From Rhizopus sp. PT2906 (Eukaryota; Mucoromycota; Mucoromycetes; Mucorales; Rhizopodaceae): a stretch of DNA of 64,000 bases. The position numbers and the translations under genes were made by a program. The stretch is from NCBI GenBank assembly GCA_025529335.1, contig JAMYHX010000224.1, positions 1 to 64,000 on the forward strand. The letters run 5' to 3'. The notes beneath the pieces are model-generated. The model had not been told where the DNA came from and ran no database searches. It worked only from the letters and a program-made list of their open reading frames with translations. Of this stretch, positions 35,833 to 46,124 are shown piece after piece (positions within the stretch are counted from its first letter, which is position 1; every line of letters starts with the position of its first letter).

Positions 35833-36289
35833 GTTTAGATCTTTCTTTTTTCCCGTAAAATAAAAAAAAGAAAAGAAAGAGCAAGATATCTTGGTTATAA
35901 AAGGAAAAAAGAGAGATCCTCTCTTGGTAATACAGATATGTCTTTACTCACCTCGTCAAAAAAAAAAAATATTTAAAAACATATGTGGCTTATTCAGTTT
36001 CAGAGTAATGTTCTTTATTTGGAAGGATCATCATTCTGTAAGTAATAGATAACTCTATGTAAATATACATATTATATATCACTCTTTTATTGATTAATTT
36101 AACTGTCTTTATATCCTTATGCCTCTTTCTTTCCATCCATATCTATACTAATTGTAGGCGCACGAACGAACTCTTTTCTGTGACGTAGACTCTCTACATC
36201 GTTCATTCTCCGATTCTTCCCCCTGTTCAAACCCACTCTCACACCAAAAAGGTCCTTTCTTTTTTCTTTACAAAAAAAAAAAACTCGAA
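35833..36289. other. Divergent promoter region of LARP1 and ATP18
   Basis: A/T-rich tracts and a CT-rich leader (36225-36280) before ATP18. No coding feature. Confidence 0.5.
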
Positions 36290-36587
36290 ATGTTTGGTTT
36301 GCGCAAATTTGACGTTCCTGCTTTCCGTCCTGTTGTCCCTTTCATTGCTGGCGGTGCTATCGTCCTCTACTTGGTCAACAAGGCTCAAACTGCCATGATT
36401 AACTGTAATTGAGCTCTTTTTATTCTTATTTTTTTTTTTTTACATACTAATTGTCCATTTTCATCTATAGCTGAACAATACAGAAATGATCCCAGAAACC
36501 CTGCTTGTAAGTTTCTTGTCTTTTTCATAGTTTAATATCTAATTTTTTTTCTTTTTAATAGTGGCTTCTGGAAAGAAGGCTCATTAA
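36290..36587 (+). CDS. ATP18: ATP synthase subunit j (i/j, Atp18)
   Basis: Small inner-membrane subunit of the F1Fo ATP synthase, involved in dimer stability. Exons 36290-36404, 36471-36506 and 36562-36587 encode 58 residues and escape simple ORF searches. The N-terminus MFGLRKFDVPAFRPVVPF is followed by one membrane helix (IAGGAIVLYLVNKAQ). The tail QYRNDPRNPALASGKKAH closely matches the NDPRNP...GKK end of yeast Atp18. Canonical GTAAT/GTAAG donors and TAG acceptors. Length matches the family. Confidence 0.88.
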
Positions 36588-36998
36588 GTCAATGTTACAA
36601 CTAAAAATGTTTATATATATTATACGCACACACCCATACAATTGATATGAAAAGCCAGTCAACTTGCCTCGTTTGTAAATTCAATTGAATAAATTAGTAT
36701 TTAACAAAGAGGATAATAGAAAATAGATGAACAAGACGAGTTTACATTAGAAATGGGCGTATAAAAGAGAGAGATATGGCGAGCGATATGTGTATTAGGC
36801 AGTAAAGGAGAGAAGGGTATAATGTGCTTATTAAAAAGAAAGTCAAAGAGTCAAGTATAGTTGAGCGTGTGTGTGTGTGTGTGTGTGTGTATGATGTGTT
36901 CATAAACGTGGCGTTACGCGTTTGACCATTATGTCATAAGATTGAAAAAAAAAAAAAAAAAAAAAAGAGCGACACTTTCTTCCTGTCAACTTTATATT
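36588..36998. other. Spacer with GT repeat and poly-A run
   Basis: Contains a (GT)n run at 36866-36888 and an A run of about 22 at 36943-36965, just before the next start codon. No gene. Confidence 0.55.
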
Positions 36999-37848
36999 AT
37001 GGCTTTCAAGGTATTTTGCAAAGGACAATTTGTATCTCTTCAGCATCTAAATTTTGTCTGCAGTGTGTTTCTCAAAAAGTAGCTCAAGCAATTGACGCTG
37101 AGCTCATGTCAGCTTCAGGTGGGTTTTCAGTTGATCAGCTCATGGAATTGGGTAAGATTAGACACACATTAAGAATATACACGCATAATAATGGAAAACT
37201 AGCGGGTCTAAGTGTTGCCCAAGCAATACAAAGAGTTTATGATAATAACAAAAAGCCGCATGTATTAGTCTGTGTTGGTCCAGGTAAAGCTGGTTAAATG
37301 GTCCAAGACATTATATCCTTAACTATCCTTTTGAAGGCAACAATGGAGGTGATGGTCTTGTTGCTGCAAGACACTTGTTTCATTTCGGATTTAAGCCTAG
37401 TATTTACTATCCAAAACAGCCTGAAAAAGATCTTTATCAACGACTTCTCGTTCAGTGCAAGAACTTGGAACTACCCATCTACAAAGAGTTCCAACCTGAT
37501 CTTTTAGATCAAGCCGACGTCATCCTGGACGCACTCTTTGGATTCAGCTTCAATGGCGATGTACGTGATCCCTACAAGGAGGTTGTCAAGCAGTTTGGGT
37601 CAACCAAAACACCTATTGTGTCGGTCGATATTCCTTCTGGATGGAACGTGGAAACAGGCCCCACGGAGCAGGTTCAATTCCAACCCGAGGTACTCGTTTC
37701 CCTTACTGCACCCAAACCTTGTTCCTCTCACTTCAAAGGCAAGCATCACTTTCTCGGGGGTCGATTTGTTCCACCTTCGATTGCTAAAAAGTTCGATTTT
37801 GATGTTCCAGACTTTACTGCTGGTGATCAAGTTGTCGAGTTAAAATAA
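36999..37848 (+). CDS. NAD(P)H-hydrate epimerase (YjeF_N domain)
   Basis: Metabolite repair enzyme that interconverts R and S forms of hydrated NAD(P)H. Exons 36999-37010, 37064-37151, 37203-37283 and 37337-37848 join in frame. The first exon encodes just MAFK. Then [51 protein letters not shown] (the nucleotide-binding core), DVILDALFGFSFNGDVRDPY and VSVDIPSGWNVETGP follow. It ends with the GRFVPPSIA region. About 230 residues, complete. No fused kinase (YjeF_C) domain. The short first exon leaves little room for an import signal, so a cytosolic location is likely. Confidence 0.93.
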
Positions 37849-37974
37849 CATAATCTACTCAATAAAAAGCCTTGTACGATCCTTTTTGTATAATAAAGTA
37901 GAAATGGATGTTGCAATTGTATCAGATGGCTGTTTGAGGGGGGTAGATCTAGTATACACTTGTAGTTCATTCGT

Positions 37975-38200
37975 TTACGCATCATTAAATGCTCTCTTAT
38001 GTATACTAAATTGTACTTCTTCGATCTCCTGCAAGATATGTTGGCTCTTGGTCGACCATTTACTCAATTCCCTTTGAACTAGATCAGGTTCAATAACACT
38101 GTACCTTTCTGCACACGCCATATTGTCTAATGTTGGCTTATTCTTGTTTTCTAAATTGTCCAACAGATTAATTATACTTTTGATACATTGTTTTGGTGCA
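37975..38200 (-). pseudogene. Possible gene fragment, unrecognised
   Basis: The minus strand reads continuously DNLENKNKPTLDNMACAERY and SVIEPDLVQRELSKWSTKSQ before a stop. Composition is protein-like and amphipathic, but no family is recognised. Upstream sequence in the same frame breaks. It may be a relic of a duplicated gene. Confidence 0.3.
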
Positions 38201-38453
38201 GTATGGTTATTCTTCCATTACTTAAGACTAGGATTTCTAGGAAAACATTTAATCCTGCCAGTGCTATCATTTATACTTCTATTATGTTGTGAGTGACATC
38301 CATTTCCCAGTGGATACGGCTACAATTTACGGAAAGACGATGTATATTGGAATATTTACAGTTTATTAGTAATCAAAAAAAAAAAAAATAATGCAGAGTT
38401 TGTCATAGATACACAAAAATGAATGAGGAAGATATGAAAGGGGAAAAAAAATG

Positions 38454-39253
38454 TTAGTTTGAGCTGATACGAAGGCTCTTGAATGAGCCAATCAAGGAAG
38501 CATAACGCCTTTCAGCATGTCGTGTGTGTTCGTTATCTGTAAATCGGATGTTTTCTTTTAGCACGTTGTGGATTTGTGTCATACGTTGAGGGTTTTTCAA
38601 TACAGCGCTTGCGACCTTGCAGTAAGTGTGGAGTGTCTGAAGGGAACCATTCATATACTTGGAACCAGAAGATTTCTTCTTTTCTTTGCCACGCATCTTT
38701 ACCCAAAAGTCATCCATACAGGATTTTTTCTCATCGAAGCATTTTCTCCAGCGTTTCATGGTTTCTTGATGAGTCAGGCCTTTGGTACGCATAAATACAT
38801 AACGAGAAAGGTGATGGCACAAGACATATTCGAGCAATTCTTCATCTGACACTAAACGAGGATCATATTCGTCGATCTTTTCCGGAGTATACTCGATATG
38901 CTTGGTATTCTCCCTTTTACTGTCAATCGGCATCTCTTGTTCTTTTAATCTGTCTGTTGTTTGTATGAGCGTTCCAGAATATTCACTGGCGATGGACGTG
39001 ATATATTCGAGCGTCATGGTATGGCGAAGAATAATAGACATGAGAGCAGCACCCAATAAAGGATATTCAGATAAGAGTTCACTCGCAGCCGTTCTGCGTT
39101 CCTCTTGAGTCATATCATCCTTAAATTTTTCATTCAAGATGTTACTGATATTGACGTCAGGTGTGGCAACATGATGCAGATAAAACGAGCTGAATTGTTC
39201 AAGAGAGAAAGGAGCATTTGGCTGAGATAATTGTTGTTGTGGTTGTTGTTGTG

Positions 39254-39289
<36 letters not shown>

Positions 39290-40063
39290 GACTAAACTGT
39301 GAAGACTGCTGATCAACCTGATCAAAGAGACTGAAGTCATAAAGTTCGTCCAATGGGAATTGAAATGGCATGGAAGATAAGGGCTCTGGTGACGATTGTC
39401 CTTCGGAAGCACTTGTAGTTGAATCGTCGCTTGTTAAGCCTGAAGAAGAAGATTGGGTAATAGGTTGTGATAGTAACTGTTGCATGAGCTCATCATTCAC
39501 TTTACGAAGTTTTTCATTTTCTTCCTTTAATGATTCAATTGTTTTTTCCTGGTATTCAACCTTTTGTTCTAATTGTGTAATGTATTCTATATTTGTATAA
39601 TTTAGCAACCATGTGCGTAGTGAATATATAAATTGGTTTTACCTTTTCGTCTAACACGAAAGTTACGCGCTGAAATTTTGTTTCTCAGCTGGCGTCGTTC
39701 CTTAGACGTCATTGCCTTGTATGAACCGCCTAGCCCTTCATCCTCTGAGTCACTACTTGAGTCTGACTTTTTCTTTTTTTTACTGTTGTAAGCATTTTGG
39801 GGCGATTCAGTCACAAAGATAGGTTCCTTAAACTTTTTAGACATTGGCTTTGAAATAGATGCAGCAGTTGAAATGGTCAAAAAGTTGTCATCGTTCTGGA
39901 TCATCGACATATTAGGTTCAAATGAGGGTGTGGTGTGTTGTTGAGGTGATGCTGTAGTTTGTTCCTTTTGAGAAGAACCGTCAGGCATCTGGTTCAAACC
40001 AAGCAAGGTGCTCATCATTGCTCCATCAGTGTTTAGCCAGTCAAAATTAAGTGAGTTGTCCAT
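38454..40063 (-). CDS. bZIP transcription factor with poly-Q tract
   Basis: Nuclear DNA-binding regulator. Exons 39643-40063 and 38454-39586 are separated by a 56-base intron that falls inside the bZIP region. The basic region is RRQLRNKISARNFRVRRK; the joined zipper starts EYITQLEQKVEYQEKTI and continues through ESLKEENEKLRKVNDELMQQ. The N-terminus is acidic/Ser-rich with DSSSDSEDEG. After the zipper come a Ser/Gln-rich region with a pure CAA-encoded Gln tract (about 39237-39292) and a long C-terminal part (GKEKKKSSGSKYMNGS). The target genes are unknown; the N-S-A-R-N-F-R core is typical of fungal bZIPs. Confidence 0.9.
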
Positions 40064-40523
40064 AATATGAAAAGGAAGGAGTAAAGCGAGATAAAGAAAG
40101 AGAAATGTTCGAAAATGATCTTTATTCTATATCTTCAGCAAAGTGACTGATTTTTAATAATGGCAGCTGAGACATTTACCAAAATAAATATAAATGGAAA
40201 TAGACGGGCCAAATAGCTTACGCAAGTTTATTTCCATTTTTGGATTTAACTTATTTTTAAAGTCCAGACTCCCTCATTTTAATCTCTATAGTTTTTGTCT
40301 TATTTGTGCTTTCTTAACCTTTAGGTTGCCATAGAATCAACATTGATATATTTATTGCAGCCTTTCCTAGAGAACAAAATACTATTATTTTGACTGTCGA
40401 ATGAATTTGTATTATTATTAATCAACAAGTAAAAATGAATGCGATATCAAATTGACTGGTAAACACTCACATGGCTACATACAAGTCTATGAGTGGCTAT
40501 GTTGCCTATCTCTTTATATTGCA
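40064..40523. other. Spacer, nothing recognised
   Basis: Promoter side of the bZIP gene and 3' side of the small gene at 40524-40999. AT-rich. Confidence 0.45.
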
Positions 40524-40999
40524 TTAAAAGCGTGGAATACAAGGTATAATGTTATTGTTATGAACTGAGGGCTTTGATATATAGAATCCAAAGGATGCAC
40601 TATTGGCATAATTTAGAGCTGCTTTCATTGTCTGATTCATGTTGTAGTCTTGTTGTGCTGTACTCTGTCTTTTCTATACATGTATGTGTTATTCATGGAG
40701 GTACTGTGAATAGTCATTCTTACTTCATCAAATAAAGGTGGTCCAAATGGATCTCTTGTTACTGATGATGGGTATCTACAATGACTATTAACCATCTTTC
40801 TTTAATTCTTTCTCTTTTAGACTTACATTGTACCAGCTGGCTTTATTATTCCAATCGTGTTATTCCTTAAAAATTTACATGATAAACATAACGAACTACT
40901 TCTATTCTTTATCACTTACATCAATGGTCTGTTTACATTTTGCTGTACTAATCGTGGATCTTTTCTTCTTACAGGGCCGCCTCCCGGAAGATTGTTCAT
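40524..40999 (-). CDS. Small spliced protein, unrecognised (about 96 residues)
   Basis: No single frame is long, but five exons join in frame through GT..AG introns. They read MNNLPGGGP; QNVNRPLM; NNTIGIIKPAGT; YPSSVTRDPFGPPLFDE; and KRQSTAQQDYNMNQTMKAAL to a TAA at 40524-40526. The first intron would be only about 30 bases (donor GTAAGA, acceptor TACAG), which is short even here. The others have GTAAG donors and TAG or AAG acceptors. There is no membrane segment or known motif. The consistency of five joined exons argues that it is real. The C-terminus has weak amphipathic character (MKAALNYANSASFGFYI). Confidence 0.5.
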
Positions 41000-41537
41000 G
41001 AGAGTGAGTGAGAGTGAGAGAGAGAGAATGAATGAGAAAAGAAAAAAAAATTGCATTAAATTTTACAACGTGTGACTTCATAAGCCCTATAGTGCACACA
41101 TTCTCTCTCCTACAAGAAGTAAACGATCTACATGTTTTATGACAAGACGTTTCATGATATGAGTTTGGTCATTTAAGAAGGGTAAAAACCACAAAGGTCA
41201 TTGATTTTTTTATTACACATGATTCTACTGAACCCCATTCATGGCTTCTCCTACAACTGCAAAAATAAAGAAATATAAATGATGTAATGGCTTTCTCTTT
41301 CTTGTTCTTCCCCTCTGTCGTCATCCTTCATTTGAGAGAGAAATCGTCTTTTTATTTCGATGATTCCCACCATTTCCAGTGGTTTTACAAGAGTTGCTCC
41401 CTGTCCCTATCCCCCCTTTTGATCATGCTCCGATCCACACTAAAAAGTGCGGACCGAGCAAAAATCTTATTGAGCTCCGCAGGTTCTAAAGAAGAAGCAG
41501 CAAGCTTCCAAGCATTGTTTTCCTCCTCTAATCCAAT
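41000..41537. other. Spacer and long 5' region of eS25
   Basis: Contains an open frame whose ATG at 41425 reads MLRSTLKSADRAKILLSSAG and runs across the eS25 start codon in another frame. It may be an upstream ORF in the eS25 leader; I do not call it a gene. Confidence 0.4.
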
Positions 41538-42305
41538 ATGGTATGTTAATGAATCTAGGACATCATTTCCACAACGTCCATCAAGCTGCCTCGTTTAAAA
41601 CACAATGGATGATTAAAACAACATGATAAAAAATCATGAACGATGTAAAGACGAATGACAAGTAAAAAAAAATGCAGTGGATGGATGGATGCAGTATGAT
41701 TATACATGTATGGCAACACACATATATATATATACATACAGGCAGAGAAAAAGGAAGGATGCGAAATGTCAACTGATGGATGGATGGATGAGCATATCAG
41801 TTGAAGCCAATCATACAATATCTCCAAACGCGGGAGTAAGCCAGTATGAGACGAGGAGAAAGGGCTGTGGCCAGTGGAAATGATGATCCCTTTGTCGAAT
41901 CTTAAAATGTCAATTAACACTTCATCATTACATAGGCTAAAAAGGACGTTGCTGCTAAGCCTAGCTCCTCATCTGGTGGAAAGAAGGCCAAGAAGAAGTG
42001 GTCTGCTAAGAAGGTCAAGGACAAGGCCAACAACTTGGTTGTCCTCGACAAGCCCACTTACGAACGTTTGTTCAAGGAAGTTCCTACCTACAAGCTCATC
42101 TCCCAATCTGTCTTGGTTGATCGTCTCAAGTTGAACGGTTCCTTGGCTCGTATTGCTATTCGTGAGCTCGAATCTCAAGGTTTGATCAAGCCTATCTCTC
42201 GCCACCACTCTCAAGTTATCTACAGTAAGTTGTCTATTGTTGTCCTTGCTTATTTATACTAATATCACTCTAACAATAGCTCGTGCCACTGGTGACGAAA
42301 AATAA
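41538..42305 (+). CDS. RPS25: 40S ribosomal protein eS25
   Basis: Small-subunit ribosomal protein. The body is exon 41936-42224 and the end is exon 42280-42305. It begins [20 protein letters not shown], then [54 protein letters not shown] and the end TRATGDEK. This is typical eS25 with biased codons. No ATG precedes this frame within the exon. The best start is ATG at 41538-41540, followed at once by GTATGT, so the first coding exon would be the start codon alone and the intron about 395 bases. That start is inferred; another 5' exon is possible. Short coding first exons and long first introns are common in fungal ribosomal protein genes. Confidence 0.88.
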
Positions 42306-43039
42306 GTCAGCAATGAATAAATCCATTCATCTGTAAACTTCAAATAAAAATTTACTTAGCCTTAATCATTACTGTATTTAAAGGGTAAAAGGTGTGTGTG
42401 TGTGTGTGTGGTGCAAGTGTTCATTGATAATGCCTAAAAGCGTATACAAATGACTCATGCTACCAATAGTGAACATAAGAAATTCCTATAGAGAAGGCTG
42501 TCGTATAATCTTCATTGAATGCTCAGTGTTGGTAATTCTTAATATCTGACGATACTTGCCCACAAGTACATGTCTGAATCTACCAGGATTGCATTATTAT
42601 CCTTTGAGAACTTACGCTATTCTGTTGAAATAGCTGAAGGATATAGAGATGATGTTACTAGCTATTGCTTTAGTAGCATCAAATCTCATTGCTTGAACTT
42701 GGATAGAAAGTTTCAGAGGAATAATGACTTTGTTTGCTTCTAAGAATAACATACAAAGAGGCTCAAGAAGTGTACGGCTACGGCATGTGTTAAAAAGGAT
42801 TGAAGGCAGCAGTTGCTCAAACTCTAGAATGTAATAGAGTTGTCGGATCTATCCACAGTATTGTTTAGTACAGTATTTCCAGAAAGTAATATCGCAAAAA
42901 TTGAATTTTTACAATACAAAATATATAGGGATGTGACATCATGGCGCGACATTAATTTTTAAAAATGCTGTATATATCAAGCAGCGAAAGAATATGTGCG
43001 CTGATTACGCATCTACCATGTCTGTGGCTTAATTTTTTT
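42306..43039. other. Gene-poor stretch with one MITE
   Basis: Contains a short GT repeat (42392-42410) and the 100-bp element at 42871-42970. Nothing else is recognised. Confidence 0.45.
42871..42970 (+). mobile_element. 100-bp TA-flanked MITE, copy 2
   Basis: Starts CAGTATTTCCAGAAAGTAAT and ends TTAATTTTTAAAAATGCTG, with TA on both sides (42869-42870, 42971-42972). It matches the copies at 29761 (inverted) and 53917 (same orientation) over the full length. Confidence 0.8.
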
Positions 43040-43380
43040 TTTCCCCTCGCTTGACTACTGAAAAGCCACCCTGCAATGTACATAGTTCTGACACCGGGAA
43101 CACTGTATATGCATTTGTGTGTGCGATCCCTGGGAATGATTATGCTGAGGTGCGTATATTGAATCACTTGTGGAATATGTACAGCAATAAAAACAACGTC
43201 TTGCATCACTTGTTCTCTTCTCCAATCCCACGCTTGTCTCTGGTTGGGGTTGCACAACATCAAGCTTTGTGTGATGTATGCTCCTCTATCTTTGTTAACA
43301 ATGCAGCTTTAAGTTTCACAAGCGTATATTTCTTCCCAGGTTCCTGGGGCATGAAATTCATGCTATGAATCATCTTTTAT
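43040..43380 (-). pseudogene. Cysteine-rich transposase tail, possibly piggyBac-like
   Basis: The minus strand reads LVKLKAALLTKIEEHTSHKA, then in a shifted frame RCFYCCTYSTSDSIY and CSRCQNYVHCRVAF. A CxxC...CxxC...H arrangement after a K/L-rich helix resembles the C-terminal zinc-binding region of piggyBac-type transposases. The frame is broken and no DDD core is present in the window. The family call is tentative. Confidence 0.3.
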
Positions 43381-43621
43381 TATATTAATATGTACAATGA
43401 CCACTATTGTTGAGATACTATATCTAATAAATGACTGGCACATTAGATTAAATTTAGGAAAGCATACATGATGATTTGTTGTATTAATTGGAATGTTACC
43501 ATATGCATTAAATGACTTTCAGAGACATTCTTTTATTACTTTCCGACAGAAACATGAATTATGTAATGGTTTATTCCATCATGTTTGCTTATGCATGTAA
43601 GAAAAAAAAATATACATTTAT

Positions 43622-44911
43622 TTACAAAGGAACATACACAGGCTCTTTTGGTCCTTCACAGATTACCTTGAATTTTTCTCGAGCATCAGCAATTCGATTT
43701 GCAAAGACAATTCGAATATGTTTATAAATGTAAATCCTCTTTTTCTCCATCCTACAGACATGTAAATGAATCGCATATCGAAGCACATCATGGTGACCAG
43801 GCTGTTCACCATAAGACTTTTGCCTGAGGAAAGTTTTCGAGTTTCTTGGCATATCCGTAAAGTCATAGGGTATCAGAAAAAGCTTGACGGCCGTCTTGTT
43901 TGGGTTCTTGACGACGACTTGGATTTGACCCTTGGGTGGTATACGGTAGCCAGGCATAGAGAGGTTCTTGGACTGCAAATGCTCTTGAATATCTACTGTG
44001 CCAACATAGGGAGTACTATGGTCATCTTGGAAATCATAAAAGGTGGCAGGAAACAGGATTGACCAATGTGGTGGGCACTTTAATGATGGTTTGCAATCAT
44101 AACCCAAGACACCCAGTTGACAATGGAAGGTGATGGGTTTTGAAGGCTGAGAGGACATACGACCGGAAAAGAGAGACTCTTCGAAACTGCCGACCAAAGA
44201 AAGTCCATGATCGAGTGAGCTTCTTCTTTGAGATGATGGAACAGATAAATATGAAGGTTTGGTATGAATGGGAGAAGTTGAGTAAGCGACAGTGGAATGA
44301 TGATGTGTAGTGTATTGCATAGTATGTGTTGAAGGAATAGGTATCGATGTCGTCATGGGATGGGTATGATTGATTTGATCAATGGCGGATAAGGAAAGTC
44401 TTGATAATCGACGAACAGCGATGATAGGAGGCTGGTGGTGCTGCATAATGATTAAGGTTTCATCGAGTACAAGTTGAATGGAAATTGAATTACAGTTAAA
44501 ATGATGAGCTTTCAAGCGAGCTAATTTTCTAAACTCCATTATTTTATGCTGATCGAAGTGAGAGTTTGAGCATAGTTGATTCTTGTAGTGAATCATTGTG
44601 TAAACATGGTGAATGGAGAGTGGATTTGAATGCATAAAATGTGAAATGGTATCCAATAAACCTTGAATGTCATCTTGATGCGCATGAAAATGGACGATCC
44701 ATCTTTCGATTAGACAGTTTGTATTTCTTTGTAGTATGTTTATAATGATTTCGCCTTCCGTTATATCATCACTAAAGCAGCATAAATCATCTTGATCATG
44801 AGTTAGAACACAGCTACTGTTATGATCTTGTCTTGATTTAATAATTGTATACAACAATCTTTTCCAATTATTTTTATTTTCATGAAATAATACAGGCATC
44901 GTTGGAGGCAT
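43622..44911 (-). CDS. Atos (FAM214/Chromosome_seg)-like protein
   Basis: Intronless, 429 residues from MPPTMP at 44911. The in-frame codons upstream are a Phe-rich poly-T artefact. The N-terminal half has helices (LRNTN-type; DDIQGLLDTISHFMHS) and a Ser/His/Thr-rich linker. The C-terminal half has the conserved Atos region: SFEESLFSGRMSSQPSKPI, FHCQLGVLGYDCKPSLKCP and SMPGYRIPPKGQIQVVVKNP, followed by FLIPYDFTDMPRNSKTFLRQ and the end EKFKVICEGPKEPVYVPL. In animals Atos proteins are nuclear transcription regulators; in fungi the domain is linked by name to meiotic chromosome segregation. The role here is inferred only from family. Confidence 0.85.
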   Translation of the reverse strand: MPPTMPVLFHENKNNWKRLLYTIIKSRQDHNSSCVLTHDQDDLCCFSDDITEGEIIINILQRNTNCLIERWIVHFHAHQDDIQGLLDTISHFMHSNPLSIHHVYTMIHYKNQLCSNSHFDQHKIMEFRKLARLKAHHFNCNSISIQLVLDETLIIMQHHQPPIIAVRRLSRLSLSAIDQINHTHPMTTSIPIPSTHTMQYTTHHHSTVAYSTSPIHTKPSYLSVPSSQRRSSLDHGLSLVGSFEESLFSGRMSSQPSKPITFHCQLGVLGYDCKPSLKCPPHWSILFPATFYDFQDDHSTPYVGTVDIQEHLQSKNLSMPGYRIPPKGQIQVVVKNPNKTAVKLFLIPYDFTDMPRNSKTFLRQKSYGEQPGHHDVLRYAIHLHVCRMEKKRIYIYKHIRIVFANRIADAREKFKVICEGPKEPVYVPL

Positions 44912-44972
44912 TTGCAGGAAAAAAAAAAAAAAAAAAAAAGAAGAGAAAAAAGATAAAAAAATTTTTCTAGCT

Positions 44973-46051
44973 TTATAATACTTGGTAATCAATTCTCAGA
45001 CCACTTCCTTTTAAAGCTAAAGAAGAAGGTTTAAATGCATTGGGTAAAGGTTTTTTATCTGGGGGAAAAAATTCTTTTGAAGCCTTTTCAGAGTAAAATA
45101 GACGATGTGAATAATACTCTTTCCAACAGTCCTGACTTAATTGACTCTTTTCAACAAAATCTTGAAAATTGACTGAATTGTTTATAGGCAATTGTATTAA
45201 ACCAAATGATACCATTTGTATCCAGAATAACACCTGGGTTTCAGAGTATTTTATATCCTGCTCTTCATTATATTTATATTGTTGGAGGTAAAAATATAGC
45301 TTGCTCTTTTTGTAGCCTTTGGTTAATGTCAGATAGATGATCCGAATGAGACACCAAGTATCGAAAAATAAAAACTGTAGTCCATGGTAGAATCGTTGTT
45401 CAAAGTCGAGATCATTCAGCTGATACGGATTAGGCAACTGTCGCTTTTGATTCAATTTTAATGTCAAATAGTTGAATATCTTGTCTATCTCGTTCATTGA
45501 AAATAATCTCCAATCATGTCCTTTTAGCATCCTGATCAATCCCTTATCCTTCACCCAGATCTCTGCTATATCCTGTATATCCATATGCTCATCATTAACA
45601 ACTGTAATAATAATTGCTTCCTCTTTGATCAAATCCTCTTGGTGTAAGAGTAACGTCAGTCTTTCTCTGCTCTTGTCTTGTTCATCCTTTATGAAATAAA
45701 TAATCACTTTTGCATGTTTTAGAGTGGATATACTGTTGTCTATATCCGGATAATCCCATAATTCAAACTTGTATGAATCAAATAGGATCGTTTCTACATT
45801 GTATTCTTCTGTTGGTATCACTTCAAATTCAGTATCAGGCTCATTCGTGTTGTATTTAAAGTAGGATTTATACAAAAATGTCGTTTTCCCTGTTCCTCTT
45901 GCTCCCATGACAACCGTTGTTATCTTTTCTATCGAGCGCGAACAAATTCAATATTTTTTATATCAACAAAATAATAGGACTTACCTTGTTCAACTCTTTC
46001 ACTCGTACTTGTTTTGTTATGATTACCAAGTAGAGTCGAGATTCGCTTCAT
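44973..46051 (-). CDS. Atypical ARF/Ras-like small GTPase with long C-terminal extension
   Basis: Exons 45985-46051 (MKRISTLLGNHNKTSTSERV) and 44973-45928 join to give TTVVMGARGTGKTTFLYKSY, a P-loop GxxxxGKT/S (GARGTGKTT). G3 is WDYPDID, lacking the usual Gly. The G4 region is VVNDEHMDI instead of NKxD. After about 170 residues of GTPase-like fold comes a further 150-residue helical part (FYHGLQFLFFDTWCLIRIIY; KEFFPPDKKPLPNAF) unlike ordinary ARFs. It may bind nucleotide with altered specificity or act as a pseudo-GTPase. Function unknown. It lies between the Atos-like gene and SIN1, all on the minus strand. Confidence 0.72.
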
Positions 46052-46124
46052 TTTGAACAAGAAAAAAAAAAAAAAAAAGTTTATTTGGTATGACAAAATA
46101 AAAGGATTCAGGTCATTTATTTAT

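Noticed and set aside
41287..41598. 103-codon frame as a protein gene before eS25
   Set aside because: It overlaps the eS25 start and intron in another frame. At most its 3' part is an upstream ORF in the leader.
43051..43368. 105-codon plus-strand frame
   Set aside because: Antisense to a cysteine-rich transposase-like relic that gives better motifs on the minus strand.
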